A stretch of 64,000 nt of DNA from Cinclus cinclus (lineage: Eukaryota; Chordata; Aves; Passeriformes; Cinclidae): contig NC_085049.1 in assembly GCF_963662255.1 (NCBI RefSeq), positions 53,553,158-53,617,157 of the forward strand. Direction: 5' to 3'. Both the position numbers and the translations under genes were made by a program. Below, piece by piece: positions 49,567-62,686 of the stretch. Within the stretch, counting starts at the first letter, position 1; the number at the start of each line of letters is the position of its first letter. The notes under the pieces were generated by a model. The model was given only the letters and a program-made list of their open reading frames with translations, was not told the DNA's origin and made no database searches.

Positions 49567-51705
49567 GTTGCATTAGCTTAATGTGATTATATATGCACTT
49601 TCTCAGAAGCTGACTTCAACCAACAGTGGTGGCAGCTCCTCAGTCAATAATGTTACCTGAAAAGTAAAGATCCACTTGCATAAAGAAAACAGAGGATGTA
49701 AGGAAATTGAAAATCTCTGTGTTGTTAGGAGTCAGTGAGTAACCTTACTCTTTGAGAATGCTCTTTAAAAAAGTCCAAGAAAAAAATATGTTGATTTGGG
49801 TTTGAGGTTCTTTTTTTTTTTTTTGTATTGGGCGAGGGAATAGAAGAAAGTAAAGGAACAGAGAAAAGTAAGACAGCATAAATGGAAACTAGCCAAACAA
49901 AATCTAGTCAAGGGATTTTTAGTCTGGCAGGGGAAGAACTCTGAGCTATATGAAATATAGGAAGCCTGAAGTTCATAATTTAAAATTTATCTGAAAGACA
50001 TACGGTAATGTAAATTCCTTAAATGAAATACACTTTCAATCTACCACATATTAAATATTGTTGGAGAGTATCAGGGAAGGAAGAAAAGAGAGAGAAATTA
50101 AAAAATACTAAAACTCATTGCAAAGCCTTCTGTTGAAGTAGAAAGAGGCATAAGTTCATAAAGAAAAAATATATCTCTGTTAATAAACTTACATTACAGG
50201 GAAAAGTACTTCTGGAGTAAGAATTTTAATAATTGTATCAATATCAGTTTAATTATTGGGAAGGATTTATTTTGTTTTTTGAATGGACCTACTCATGGTA
50301 TATATGTATATACTGATTAAAATACCTTACTGAGTCTTGGCCAAAGACTTGGATGGCATTTCATCCTGGTAATTCTGTTACTTCACTGGAGCTTAGATAA
50401 GTAAGTTTAAAGAACCAGACTGTTTCCTTTTAGAAAGGAAGTAGAAATGCAGAAAGACTAAAAGAGAAATCATTCAAACCAGAGATTTTTTTTTTTTTTA
50501 TTTGGTGCCCAGGAAAGTTCCAGTCTGTCTCAGAACAGAATGGTTAGAAAGAGGGTTTACTTTATCCTCAAAATTACCTAAGAATTCAGAGCCAGACTCG
50601 CTGGCCACTGGCCTTCTACAGGGTACAAACCCACAAGCTGTAAACTGATATAAAGGAAAATCCTAAATATCAGTGGTCAGCTCTGAGGGCAGTAGAGGTG
50701 TATTTCATGTATTTGAACATGAGATCTATGTGTGTAAGATGCAGGTGAAATTCCTTGATTCACTGGAGGCCTTAGATAGGGTTAGCATGCTGCAAGTTCA
50801 GCTGTTACATTATCTTGCTTTTGAGGTTCAAAACAGTCATGGATGGTGAGATAGGTAGAGGAAAAAGTGAGATTAAATTTTGGAAGACCATATTTTATTT
50901 AGTAACTGGTGCAGTGGTTCTGGCTGGCAGGGCAGAGAATATGTAATATTTGAATGAAAATTAAAAGATGGTTAAAATGATAAATGCTGTTTAAACAAAT
51001 CAAGAACAGTAGGAAATGTGTTTGATAATAAGATTTATTTGCATAAAAAGCTACTTGAAGTGTTTTGTCTGAAGTCAATGGCTTATTTATTGATTACTAA
51101 AACAACACCAGAATGTCCTTAAAGCAGTACACAGGATTGTTTTCAGCATGTTAAATTGCCAAGAAATTTACTGACTGATTTGGCTCTAGGAGTTATGTGT
51201 ACAAAAAAATATTTGAAGCTGGGAAGTACCAGCAATGATAACAATATCCAGATGAAGATCTGCAGGAAAGGCAATGATATAAAGCATTATTTGGAAAGTA
51301 AGAGTTTGAAGAATGTAAAATGAAGAAAACTCTCCCCCTTGCACACTATGAATACCAGTTCTGGTAGGGGTTCTGCAGGCAGGTAGTTTTAATGAAAAAC
51401 ATAGGAATTCAAATACGTGTAAGAGACTGATTATCTGTAATTTGAATTAGTATAAAAATATAGATGTGACAGAAACTTACGGAAAATTATATATGAAATA
51501 CTTAAGCTTAGAAAAAAACTGGAAAAAAATCAGCAGCTAGCTTCTCTGTGGCCTGTTAATGGTGGAAATAGCTGGTTTTCACAGCTCTATCTGCTTTTTA
51601 ATACAAAATATCAAGTGATTATAGTTGTGTTGCGTGCCAGAGAGGCTGGGGGCATGGTTAGCATTGGGCTCCCCAAAAATTCTGACATTGTGGCTTTGCC
51701 TCTTG

Positions 51706-51787
51706 CCCCCCCCCCCCCAACCCAGATTTCAAGCTAATTGCAGTGTGTGCAGAATCAATGGGAAATCTGTTTTCGTTCCGTGTTCAG

Positions 51788-51818
<31 letters not shown>

Positions 51819-51820
51819 TT
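51706..51820. repeat. C13 and T28 homopolymer runs
   Basis: Thirteen C at 51706-51718 and twenty-eight T at 51793-51820, 74 bases apart. The T run lengthens two open frames that code poly-phenylalanine; neither is a gene. Confidence 0.9.
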
Positions 51821-54800
51821 GTTGCGAGGACTCAGAAGACATTTGCCGCTTTTCCTATTGCATCAGGTCACCATGTAGGAAGAATAGGTTCTATATGGAA
51901 CAGAAGGAAAAGGCAAACAAAAAGAGTGAAAACATTACTTAGTGGAAAGAGCACATGCTGAGAAGCAAGTCCTGGAGAGCTTGGAGTCTGATACAAAGAC
52001 GGGGTATTTTAATTGAAATGGTTGTTTTATTAAAGATTAAGTCCAAGCACTCCTCAGACAAACAAAACCAGCCCAGTGGTAATCTGAAAATCCTGCTTTA
52101 ATCTTTGTTTTATCTCAGTTTGACTAACACTTCTCTTCCTGATCTGTTCAATTTCTTCTCAGTGTTTTGGTTGTCAAAATACAGGGATGACAAATGACTT
52201 CTTTGCAGAAAGCCAGTAGAAAAATCTGTGTACGACTGATGCATTGAGCAACATGTGCGAACCATGGGGAATGTTAATGGCTCTGTCACCCTCTCACTTG
52301 GGAAAACACTTCCCAGAGGTAACTCCTTTTCACAGAGATGAAATATTGGCTTAAAACCACCACCAATGAACTTCATATTTTTACTTGTCGTATCTCTTGT
52401 ACGCATTTTTTAGATAAAAGCTGTAAGAGCCAAAATTTGGGCAATAATGTGAGAATAAAGGGTATTTTTAAACCAAGTATAAAACAGTATGAAAATATAG
52501 GACAAAACCACACACAGCTTAATGAATTTGCCCATGGATAACAAAGAATAGGTTTAGTTGTCCATATTCAGTGTAACCTTTGCAGTAATAAAATAACAGT
52601 GCCTTCCATGACATTATTAACTGCTGTTGTTTATAATCCTGATTTTTCACTAAACTTCCAAAAGTCCTGCTGGCCTTCATGTAGCAATGGATTTCTAGAC
52701 TGGTTTTTTGTTTTTTTTTTTTTTTTTCTTTAATTGTGATCCAAAAACTATTTCAAGTTAGGGCAATAAATAAGTTGATTTATAAGTAAGTCAATATCCA
52801 GGTTTGGTTAATATACAGCAACTCTTAGATTGAAATTCCTAGAAATTAAATTCTCTGTATCTGAGGAAGAACACAATTGAAGAAAGAGGCTGAACACAGT
52901 AGATTTTTTTTCTGAACCATTAGTAATTTCTTGTACATTTCTTCAATCTGTGTTCTTATTTTGCTTGTGTTAGTATAGCTTACCATCCAGTTGTATTTTT
53001 TAACAAGCTGTTCATGTCAGATTAAAAAACTTATGGTAATGCAATACAAATAAGGATATTACTTCAGGGCTTGTGCACTTAGAGACTGTGCATTTAGAAT
53101 CTAGAATGTCTACCGTGGCAGCAAAATAAAAACACAAGGATTCAGAGTAAAGATGCAATGGGTAACCAATCCAGGAAAGTATTTTGCCCTTTAGCCAAAA
53201 CCAGTATCTAGGGAAAAATACTAGAACAAGGGAACATGCAGTGAAATTCCTACCCTCCACAGATTCACAGTTTTGGGACTTCCTGGGCCAGAGAAATTTT
53301 TTTGTCAGTTTTTCCCATGGTTAGGCTGTCCTCAGGCCTTCCAGCACCAGAGTCACTGGCAGAAAGGACCATTTCCCAAACTAATGTAAATGGAATTGTG
53401 AAGCACTTCAGCTAAATGGAGATATGAGTGTTTGGTTTCACATGGGATACATAGGAGGGTGGTAAGGGAGCTGCAAAGTGGTGCTATGAAGCTGTTCTCT
53501 ATCATATTAGAAAGATTAAAGAAAGTGTGTGAGTTTAGTGACTGAAGAAGGCAAATACTGCACCCACCTGAGAGGGCCATGGTGTGTGGAGGTGCACATG
53601 AAGGACAAGTTGGCAACTGGGAGCAGTCTGCATAGATTTACCATCATCGTGCCTGATCAGTCTGATTGCCTTAATATCACCTATAAATTTTGTGTTGTTG
53701 CTGCCCACCCCTTCTGCTGCTTGTTTAGGGAAAGGTTGAACTCTGGGGGTGCTGGAACAGATTGCAGCAAGATTTCATGTATGGTGCCACATACCTACTG
53801 GCCATTCTTGCTGATGTCTCTCTTCTGCATTTTAGTCAGCAGTATGCAGGTATGAAGATATTGCCTCTCTTTCCATGACAGTTTAGTGTTTTAAAGAACT
53901 TTGGATGAGGGACCTAATTTACAAACATTTAGGAAGTACCAGATCACCCTGTTCTTCCTTAACTAGGTTCTTGTCCCTTTTTTTAAAAAAGAACAACTCC
54001 CAATAGATTTCTGAAGCTTACCTTCACAACAACCATCTTCCTTTTCCTGCAAGATACCATATTTATAATATAGTATTTATTCACCTACCCACAGATTCTG
54101 CTCTTGAGAACAGAAATGATAGAAATACTGGCTTGTAGTAGTTAGTCCTGTTGTAATGAGGAGCTTTTGAGAGACCTCTGAATACCAGAGTTGAGTCATG
54201 TACCTTTGTGCATGAACATAGTTCCTGGGTATTCACTTCCACCAATTTTATCTGTAGGTTCCATTACTGCATCTGCTGGCACTTCCTTTTATTGAGGCCA
54301 GCTTGAGCCACTTTCCATGCCAGTTCTATTTTCGGATGAATGGAGCCTGATCACCCTGCTAAGGTATGTCCTAATTTTGGTGTTTTCTGAGAAAATTGAA
54401 ATCTATATGCCAGGGAAGAGAAAGGAAGAATGCAAATTGCTGAAAATTCTGTGTGGATGATGAATTTTCAACACATTTTTTATTAACCATAATCCTTTAT
54501 TAGACCTCACAGAGGTGTAAACTATACATACAAATACATTAGAAAGATACCCTCTTAACAGTAATGCTTCACATTTTGGACCTGATACCAAGAGGGTTGC
54601 AAACATTTCAGTACATTCTACAAACCAAAGGGTGCATTAGCCTTTATGTATACAGAGTGACAAAGCCCTTTACTGAAATCAAAGTAGATAAAAGTGAAAA
54701 TCAGTCAACTACCTCTTCCAACCTTTACCTACCATAAATGCATATAAAAGCCTTTAAAAGCATGAATACACTATTATTTATGGAGCAAAGTTTACTGTTC

Positions 54801-57078
54801 TAGACAGCTCATAGAGAGGGAGGAAGAGAATGGTCAAGATGGCATTACATGAACTGCAAACTAGCAAAACTTCTTGAATTTTTTTAATATTTGTACATAT
54901 CAAGAGCTCCATTTTTTTTTTATTTATTGGTTGTTACTAGAAAAGCTTATAAGTGCTAAATGGGGAGAATAGCGCAACAAAGACATTGTTGAGGTATTTG
55001 GGGGATTCTGCAACACAATGATGTTACATACACAGTATGAAATATTATTTGTCATCAAGTAGTGACATTGTATTATGAGTAAGCACAAGAAAATAAAAAA
55101 GAAAGAATAAATCCAGTTAGAACTTTAATATATATTTAAATGGTTTCTAGTAAATGAACACTTAACACTTGTCACTGTTTGGTTATAATGACTTGAAATG
55201 TTAATAGTAGGATTATTCAGTAGTGAAATCAGAAAGTCATGTATCCACATTCATGCTTTGAATCATGGAAACCTCAGTTTTAGTCAGGATACCAGTTGAG
55301 GCCCAGCACTGAAGAAAGATAAGACAGTTACTTCTTATGGAAAGGCTGTCCTGAAAACCAAGTGATATTAATCTCTTCATTTGCATTCTGGGTGGCTTTG
55401 CAGTAATTTGGGAGAAAAGAAAGCTCATACACAATTTGATTATCAGCAGCAGGTGGTGCTGCTTCTTCTACTTTCATTTTGTTTCCTGAAATCCTTAGTC
55501 TTGATAAACATGTTTAGTATTCAACCCTAAGACTCCAAGGATTAAGAAACTGTGAAATAGAGCCATCACATTCTGATAAAAGCCATGAGAGGTGTCAGAC
55601 TACAGGTGAAGCTGTTCAGAACATTATGAAGTATCAGCGTGCTTTCAGTGGAGCATTTTATGACTCATGTCTGCTGAGACTTAATCAGGCAACTATTATC
55701 ATTATACCCTTTTTAAAATTACTTTTTCACCTTGCTCAGGATTTCTGTAGGATTCTGTTGGACTAATTCCTTAGAAATGGTAATAAATTAAAGGATGTGG
55801 TTTATACACTGTATCACACACTGTCATTTGCATGTGCTCTATTATATTCAAACTTGTCTCTAAGTGGAAATAATGAAGAGAATCATGATTCTTATGCAGT
55901 GTTTATATCAACTGCATTTGAAATTCTAGTGTCAAAAAACAGGATAGAATTGATTGCTGTGCACAGAATAAGGACATTTTACCTCTTTATTGATAATACT
56001 TTAATCTGTGGTTTTGGATCCTTTGTCTTTGATCATTGTTAAAGTGAGGGTTTTTTCACACTATAAGTCAGGTTAATGCCAGTAAACCAGGAACAGTGGA
56101 ACATTCATTTGATTTTTAAATTAATGCAATTAAATATTTCATTACAAAATATGAGTTTCATTTAATCAGTTGTTTATATATTTACCTGGCTAAACCTTTT
56201 TCTTTAACGTAAGTGAAGCATGTTCCTATTTGTCAGGATAGGGTCTTTTTTGTTCTGCAGGTATTTTGTTTCTGCTTTAGAGAAATGAAATTATACTAAT
56301 GAATGGAAAATACAATAAAATGCAATTAATTTGATTTATTTAAAAATAGCGGGAAAAAATGTCTCAACTGTTTTGTTTCTGAAGAACTTCAATAAAGTGT
56401 GAATATGTAGATATTTTAGGTGGGTGTATGTTGAATACTTGTGGGAAAGAATGTTTAGCAGCAGAAGTATCACACTGGTGCTTTTCATGACTTCTGTGAG
56501 CCAAGCTAGCTAAATAAGTAATTACTGAAGAACACAGAGAAATCAAGATTATAAATAATATGGGATATAGGAATTTGCTACACCTTTTCCACTTCTGATA
56601 TAGTTAAGGGTGCTGTGGAGAGGGATTAATTATTCTTACCAAAACATATAAATGAAAACTTAATAGTTGAAATGATGACATTCTGGTCTGTTTATATAAA
56701 CCTATTATTCTTACTTTGAAGAGATGCTTATACTTAAAGAAATCACACTTAATAGAAGTTTTATGGAGAAAAACGAAATAAAAGATAAATTTTCAATAAA
56801 GGTTTTTAAAAGATGGCCCTCAGAGTTAGTATCTTATATCTGTATCTAAACACAAAAATATATTTGCCTGATGATAATGAAGAGGTGTCTAATGGTTTAA
56901 ATAGCTGGTCATTTCTTTAGGTATGAAAAACAAAGACAGGAGGATCTAAATTGTGGCATCCATATTACACAATGTTCTTCTAAAATTAGATTCCATCTGG
57001 ATTACTGAATATAATCCGTAAGATCTGAAGAGAAAAAAGCTTTTCAAATTTTACTTGACAGGAAAAAGAAAAGCATAA

Positions 57079-57183
57079 TATACACGTGCACACACACATG
57101 CACATTGACATGCACACACTGTAGCATTGCCTATATATACACATATATACATACAGGTGTCTATATATGTGTATATATACACA
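57079..57183. repeat. IGF1: CA/TA simple-sequence block with an 18-bp inverted repeat
   Basis: A block of alternating purine-pyrimidine sequence with CA-rich and TA-rich parts. Within it TATATATACACATATATA (57132-57149) is the exact reverse complement of TATATATGTGTATATATA (57162-57179); the loop is 12 bases. In the IGF1 transcript (- strand) it would form an 18-bp hairpin, if the 3' UTR reaches this far. Confidence 0.8.
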
Positions 57184-58708
57184 ACTACACCCTTATGCAA
57201 CTGGTGTAAAATTTCCTAATGTAACCATCAGGGAGGTCCTTCCTATTTTGGCCTCTGCCAGAATGGCATCTCTACAGATGTGTAATAAGATTTCAGACAT
57301 TCCCATAACACCCTTCATATGAAAAAAAGTCAGAGAAGATTTCTGTATATCAGATACTCTGTCTTTGGGTATTTTTGTCCAGTAGAATATTCCAATGCTG
57401 TCAGAAGCAAAATGTTTAGTGTAGGAGTAGAATGGGCAACAACCTTGTGTTGAAACCTTTCATTCCTTCTTTCAAGACAAATTTAATCTAGCTGCATTAC
57501 TGAATGCCACTTCCACACATTAATTGGATAATTAGTAATCTCATTAAGAAAAAAATCTTTATTTTATGCAGATTGTACCCAAGAGAAAAAATATCACTCA
57601 AAAGCCTCATCTCCTCCTCGTTACCCCTTGCCCCCAGAATCAAAACAAAATGAATCAAAGGAAAACAACTCTCCCAAACAAAAAGACAAACAATAAAATT
57701 ATGTTGCAATAGTGTTTTAACTAAGTTTTCTGGGTGGAGCAACAGGGAGGAATAAATGTTGGTTTTGATTAGGAGTTGGGTGTTTGGAAGACTAATTTCC
57801 ACTGACCAGTATCCTAAAAACGAGGGACCAGTATAAGTAGACCCCCCTCCCCCCCAAATAAATTATTACTATTCCTTTTCAGACTAAAAATAAAGCATTT
57901 TAAATATATTGATTATAACTTCATCAGAACAACATAAGTATTCTATCTGGCCTATAGGTTCCAAAAATCTCTTTTTGGGCTTAACTTAACATAATTTCTA
58001 AACAAAAAAAAATGAAATGTGAAATTTTGCACATAAGGATGTTCTTAGTGACCACATAAAGTAACAAAAAAAAAGTTCACAGACTGCTAGCCATATATTT
58101 CAACTTTTTCTCACAATTTTTAAACTTATGAGAATTAAAAAAAAAACCTGAAGAATTTCCTGCTAAGAATATTTTTTTCATTCCTTGTTAAATTCAGATG
58201 TGCTTTCAGGTTTTAAGAACATTAAGTTTTAATTATGTGCCATGAGTGAGAAAGTAATCAGGTAAAACTAAAGCTGTGCTCAGTGAAAATCTCAACCGTA
58301 TCATGCCACTGACCAAGCCAAACTCTACACTGATTTCAGAATAGAGTGTGGCTTTAAAAAAATCTCTACTGTGATACGGAACTTGCATAATCTGTAAGGC
58401 TTTCAGTCATATCAAGGCTTGCATTTTCCTGACTTTTAACACTTTATCTGAATTTCTGACTTGGAATAACGATTCAGAATTTCCTTTAAAGTCTATGCAT
58501 TTTTGTGGCATATTGACTCTTATTTCTGCCCCACCTGCATTGATATAAGATTATTTTGCTGTTTTTTGAGTGACAAAAAGTTGAAAAGTTATGGCTAGTT
58601 TTATTTCTATTTTAATAACCATACCTATGTAATTGCCATTTTCATACATTAAAAAAATATTTATGCTTTCTTTTATATTTTAGTCAAGTACTTTCTTAAA
58701 CAAAACAA

Positions 58709-58716
58709 TAGCACCA
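58709..58716 (-). promoter_or_regulatory. IGF1: Candidate miR-29 target site in the IGF1 3' UTR
   Basis: In the transcript sense the sequence is TGGTGCTA, a full 8-mer match to the miR-29 seed. Human IGF1 is a known miR-29 target. Conservation of this exact site was not tested. Confidence 0.45.
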
Positions 58717-61700
58717 CTTTGGCATTGTTGGCCAAATCAGTAACAGGTAAAGCAAATATGCAAATACACTTCTCTGACCTTGTCCTAACACACTCTTGCT
58801 TGTTGAATGGGGGAGCCAAGAAGACACTTTAGTGCTTGGCTTAAAGTCTTCATTAATCAGCTTTAACCATTGGTACTGAGAGAACATGGAGCTCAGGGGC
58901 AACTGAGTATGGCTCCTAGTTGTTTATGGGATTCACTTCTGTAGGGAAATCTTACCACTAATTCACACTTCTGCCTTACCGAAAGAATGGGCACAGTAAG
59001 CTGCCTTGGGAAAAAAGCCTATTTACATGTATCTACCAGGACTGGATGCAATATCACAGGCTCTGATTTTCTTGTCACTCTTGACTGAATGGTGCAAGCG
59101 AGCTCATACAAGTCCCTCATGGAAATGGAAGTGTGGGTTTATAACTGCATTTAGAGCAGAATAAAGAATTTATTAATTTTCCGTTTAAACTCCTAATAAC
59201 TAATTATGTTTACTTTGGAGATAAGACTTAAATTTTGCTACCTTGATGAGAGATACTAATTTCAGTGGGTTTAGATCTGCAGTGCTTTTTGGACTGACTG
59301 AAAATAAGGAGGCTTACTTATTTACTTTTTTACTTACGCATTTCAGTGATATTCTGTGTCATAGTTGGAGTTTTAAGTCTATTCTAAAAAGCAAATATTT
59401 GTGATCTCTGTCCTGTGACTTACACGATAGGGAAGAATGAGAAATCAGCTTTTCTTTACCTTTTCAGTGATTTATCAGAATTAGTAACATCCAGTGGGAG
59501 CCCTGTTCCTAAATATCTGGAGTGCTTTTAAAAATCCAGCTGAACCTTTCAATTTCTCTAATTAGAAGTTTTTCAAGACAGACTGCTTTGTACTTTTGGG
59601 AAGGAGATGCTTTGGCTTATGCTTCAACTTCTTTAAGTAGCAGATTTATTGCAAATATTAAGCTAATGCAGCTCTTTGTCTTTCACACAAACTGATTTAT
59701 CATGTGCTCCCTGCCATGTGACTGGAGATTTCTTATACAAAATGCAGTCCCCATCCATGCATTTCTCACCTCTGTGGAGCTGGAGCTACTTTCCATTCTG
59801 CGATATCATTTATTGTCTAGTGAAGAAAAGTGTTGCCTTTGAAGTTTGCAGCTATTCTGTATTTATTTTAGTTGCTTTCAAGAATTGTTCTAATTTGTTT
59901 AGACAGTTGTCAAATTGTGATAAATATTGCTGTCTCTGAGCAACATTTTCTAATTATGGTTTTTCAACACGAAAAATATGGCGGCATGAACACGAGTGAA
60001 TTCTAAGATAAGACCAAAAATTTGAATTAATTTACAGGAATTAATGCAAAATGAAGTATAGTTATTCAGTTAAAAGTGCATCAGTAAAAAAAGTTATCTA
60101 CAAAGAAATTTGCTGCCACAGATATCTGCAAATTGTTTTTTATATTCACACCGTTCTTCCCTCTTCCCCTTAGAACTTCAGAAGAAATGGGAAAGAAAGG
60201 GTCATGGGACATGAAATGGAAATATATATTATGTCTGTGACATCAAAATAATGGCTTGCTCTTAGATTGCATTCCAGAATTCTTACAGCCATTAAAGTAA
60301 CAGTCCTTCCCTCTCCATCCCCCCTGCCAAAAAACGGCCTGTAGGAGCTGTGACAGGTATCAGAATTGCTAACTGTTTATTGAATTGGTGGTAGATATTT
60401 CAGGTTAGTTTCCACATCTGTTTCTCTTTACTTTCTTTCTTTTTCAACATAACTATCTCAGTCAGTGAGAGATGTGACATATTCTTTTTTATTAATTTAC
60501 TGTTCTACTTTTACATTGCTATGGCAGCTTATTGTGCATATAGACATCCATCTCACAGAAAGCAGAGGGTTTAAAGAGTTGTATAGGAATACATTGCACT
60601 TGTTAAAAATACAAACCACAAATTTTCTATGGGAATAGAGAAGGAACTACAATAATTTATAAAACTTTTATGGCCTTTTCTGCTTGTTTCACAAGGGACT
60701 ATTGAGGAGCTGTACATATGCAGCCTGGAGAGAGCTTTCTCTTGTGTTTAAGTCAATAGTTATTGACTCCCTCGGTTGCATTAGAAAGTAAGGCAGATTT
60801 GAGCACCCTTCAAAAGGAGACACTTCCTTTTTAGATTTAAGCTACCACTTCCCTAACTGCTCCCTTCATACACTGTTTTCCAGATCCCCTTTGGAGCTGA
60901 CCAAGAGGTGCTTCATCCCTTGCCTGAGCCTACCATGTGCAGCATGGTGAGGGGAAAAATGGAACGGGGCCACATTGGAGTTCTTGGACAGGGTGGAACA
61001 GTGCATTCTCCTCTGCCTTCCCTTCTCTCACAGAAAAGTTTAATGCTCACCTTGGGACACTGCTGGCTGCTTATCCCCCTTCACTGGTTGGCCAGCCTAC
61101 ACTGGGCTGATTTACAAACATGCAAGTGTTATTCAAGGTGGAACCACTGCAGGGCCTATCTAAGTTCCATGGCAGGGATTATCTGGGGATCTCTGTCTCC
61201 CACAAGAGCACATGAATGGCAGTTATAAGTAAGGGTGTAAGTATGTTGTGGTTAATCTCTCCTTGAGGACTTATTCTACACTAGTAATTTGGTGATTAGA
61301 TTAGCTTTTCTAATTTACAGAGAGATGCAGCAGCCCAGCTCAAGTCAGGTAAGCCACATCTGATTGTTGGAAGAATTAAAATGGAGGGGAACTTGAGTAC
61401 GCCTTCATGATTCAACAGAATGCTGATATTTCAGGAATATTTGGCCCTGGTGGACTACTCTTTGAAGTCACTTGAGCGCTGCTTTTCAAATTGTCTTCTC
61501 TAGGCCTAGACATCTATGAGTTGGCATTCCATATAATCAGATGTCAAAACACCACCCTTCAAATATTGAAAAGGAAACAAGTATCTGAATTTTCTTTTGA
61601 AGATGGTTATTTGCATGTTGAAATCTGAAGCCTTTTTAGTTGATTTAAGCTGAATATTTTTGAAAGTATTTTGTTATTTAATCTTTGGCTTGGTCTTCTC

Positions 61701-62445
61701 ATATTTGCTTTTGCCTATTACTGTTTTGGCCAGACCCTTTCATGTAACAAACTATAAAATAGCACCTTTGTACTATAAAACAGATTTTTTACATACTGTT
61801 TGATATATGTGTATTGTTGATATGCTAAATTTTACATACTGCATTATATGGAGGAAGAAAGAAGTTACCTATACTGTTGCAAAATAATTACCTGGAAGAA
61901 TCATTACTGGTTCGAGAGCCTATGTATGCTTTAACTGCTTTTAAAAATCTTTTGTCTCACAAATTGCAAAAAAATTGCAAGTTTGCAAGAGAAGGAAGAA
62001 TAAAACTGTCTTAAAACAAATGCATCTATAACCCATATTTTGTCAAAATGCCACAGATGGAATTAATGGATGTTTAAAACTGTATATGTTACCTTACTGC
62101 TGCTGTTACTGGGAATGTCAAACTGTGCAAATATGAAGGGGCAGACAAAAAATGTTTTCAGACACTGTAAAGCAAACAGCCTGTTGCTTGTAAAGAAGTG
62201 CAAATAAAAAAAAACACCACTTAGACAAGGCTGATGAATGACTCCAGCAGCCTGTGTTCATAGGTTAATTTAGTGCAATTGGATCCATCAAAAGCCCATA
62301 AATTTGTAGGCTTTTGAGGGGCACAGGACTTCAAGACTTTTCGTGCAGGACATTTAAAACAGGTTAACAAACAGCAATGTATCAACCACAAAATTTTTTA
62401 GCTCTGGGCTTGTTAAAATATTCTGTTCTCTAAAGACTTCATAAT

Positions 62446-62452
62446 GGAATGT
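62446..62452 (-). promoter_or_regulatory. IGF1: Candidate miR-1/206 target site in the IGF1 3' UTR
   Basis: In the transcript sense the sequence is ACATTCC, the seed match of miR-1/miR-206, 175 bases after the stop. Mammalian IGF1 is reported as a miR-1/206 target. Confidence 0.45.
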
Positions 62453-62561
62453 TTAGTTGCATTGTTCACTGGGAGAATGCCCATTGGTTGAAATTGCATC
62501 AAGCTTTTTAAAACAAAGTTGTTTGTTTTTTTTTTTAAGTCTTCCAATGTTTAACAAATAA

Positions 62562-62567
62562 TTTATT
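62562..62567 (-). terminator. IGF1: IGF1 proximal polyadenylation signal AATAAA
   Basis: AAATAAATT in the gene direction, 60 bases after the stop. A proximal site of this kind gives the short IGF1 mRNA class in vertebrates. The flanking sequence, with GCCATCCACAAG upstream, is as I recall it for mammalian IGF1. Confidence 0.65.
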
Positions 62568-62626
62568 TACAGCAAAGTATCCTGCAGATGGCACATTCAT
62601 TCTTCATTCTTGTGGATGGCATGTTC

Positions 62627-62686
62627 TTACATTCTGTAGTTCCTGTTTCCTGTGTTCCCTCTACTTGTGTTCTTCAAATGCACTTC
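62627..62686 (-). CDS. IGF1: IGF1 last coding exon (Ea-type E peptide C-terminus)
   Basis: On the - strand, after AAACTTTCAG, the exon reads EVHLKNTSRGNTGNRNYRM and TAA, 60 bases. This is the C-terminal end of the IGF1 Ea E-domain and is the same as the human sequence as I recall it. The E peptide is removed from the mature 70-residue growth factor during secretion. The preceding exon (end of the A and D domains and the first E residues) lies beyond the window, so this is a small 3' part of the gene. The first codon, GAA, starts in phase 0. A long 3' UTR follows towards lower coordinates. The gene runs on the same strand as PMCH and opposite to PARPBP, as in human. Confidence 0.96.
   Translation of the reverse strand, partial: EVHLKNTSRGNTGNRNYRM

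Larger units (their letters stand above)
21223..55960. other. PMCH-IGF1 intergenic region
   Basis: About 35 kb without a gene I can support. I recognise only CR1 LINE fragments and simple-sequence tracts, listed separately. Open frames on either strand are short, lack splice partners and have no family signature. The corresponding human interval is larger (of the order of 200 kb, from memory) and is also without protein-coding genes. Any enhancers for IGF1 or PMCH here cannot be seen from one sequence. Confidence 0.7.
57535..62626 (-). other. IGF1: IGF1 3' UTR (probable extent)
   Basis: The sequence downstream of the IGF1 stop. Vertebrate IGF1 has short mRNAs and one with a 3' UTR of about 6.5 kb. 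Candidate distal AATAAA signals (TTTATT on the + strand) lie at 57558, 56335 and 55986. The 57558 one is followed by a U-rich and a GU-rich stretch (ATTTTTTTCTT, AATGTGTGGAAG). The 55986 one gives the length closest to the human long form. The end chosen is therefore only a minimum. No protein is encoded; 60908-61228 is open but lies in a somewhat GC-richer part of the UTR. Confidence 0.5.

Noticed and set aside
51625..51961. Open frames with long poly-phenylalanine
   Set aside because: They are artefacts of the T28 run.
53353..53855. Opposed open frames of 87 and 108 codons
   Set aside because: I see no family similarity, signal or splice structure; the two overlap on opposite strands and either could be chance.
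60908..61228. 106-codon open frame on the + strand
   Set aside because: It lies antisense in the probable IGF1 3' UTR, and has no recognisable domain, splice partner or signal.
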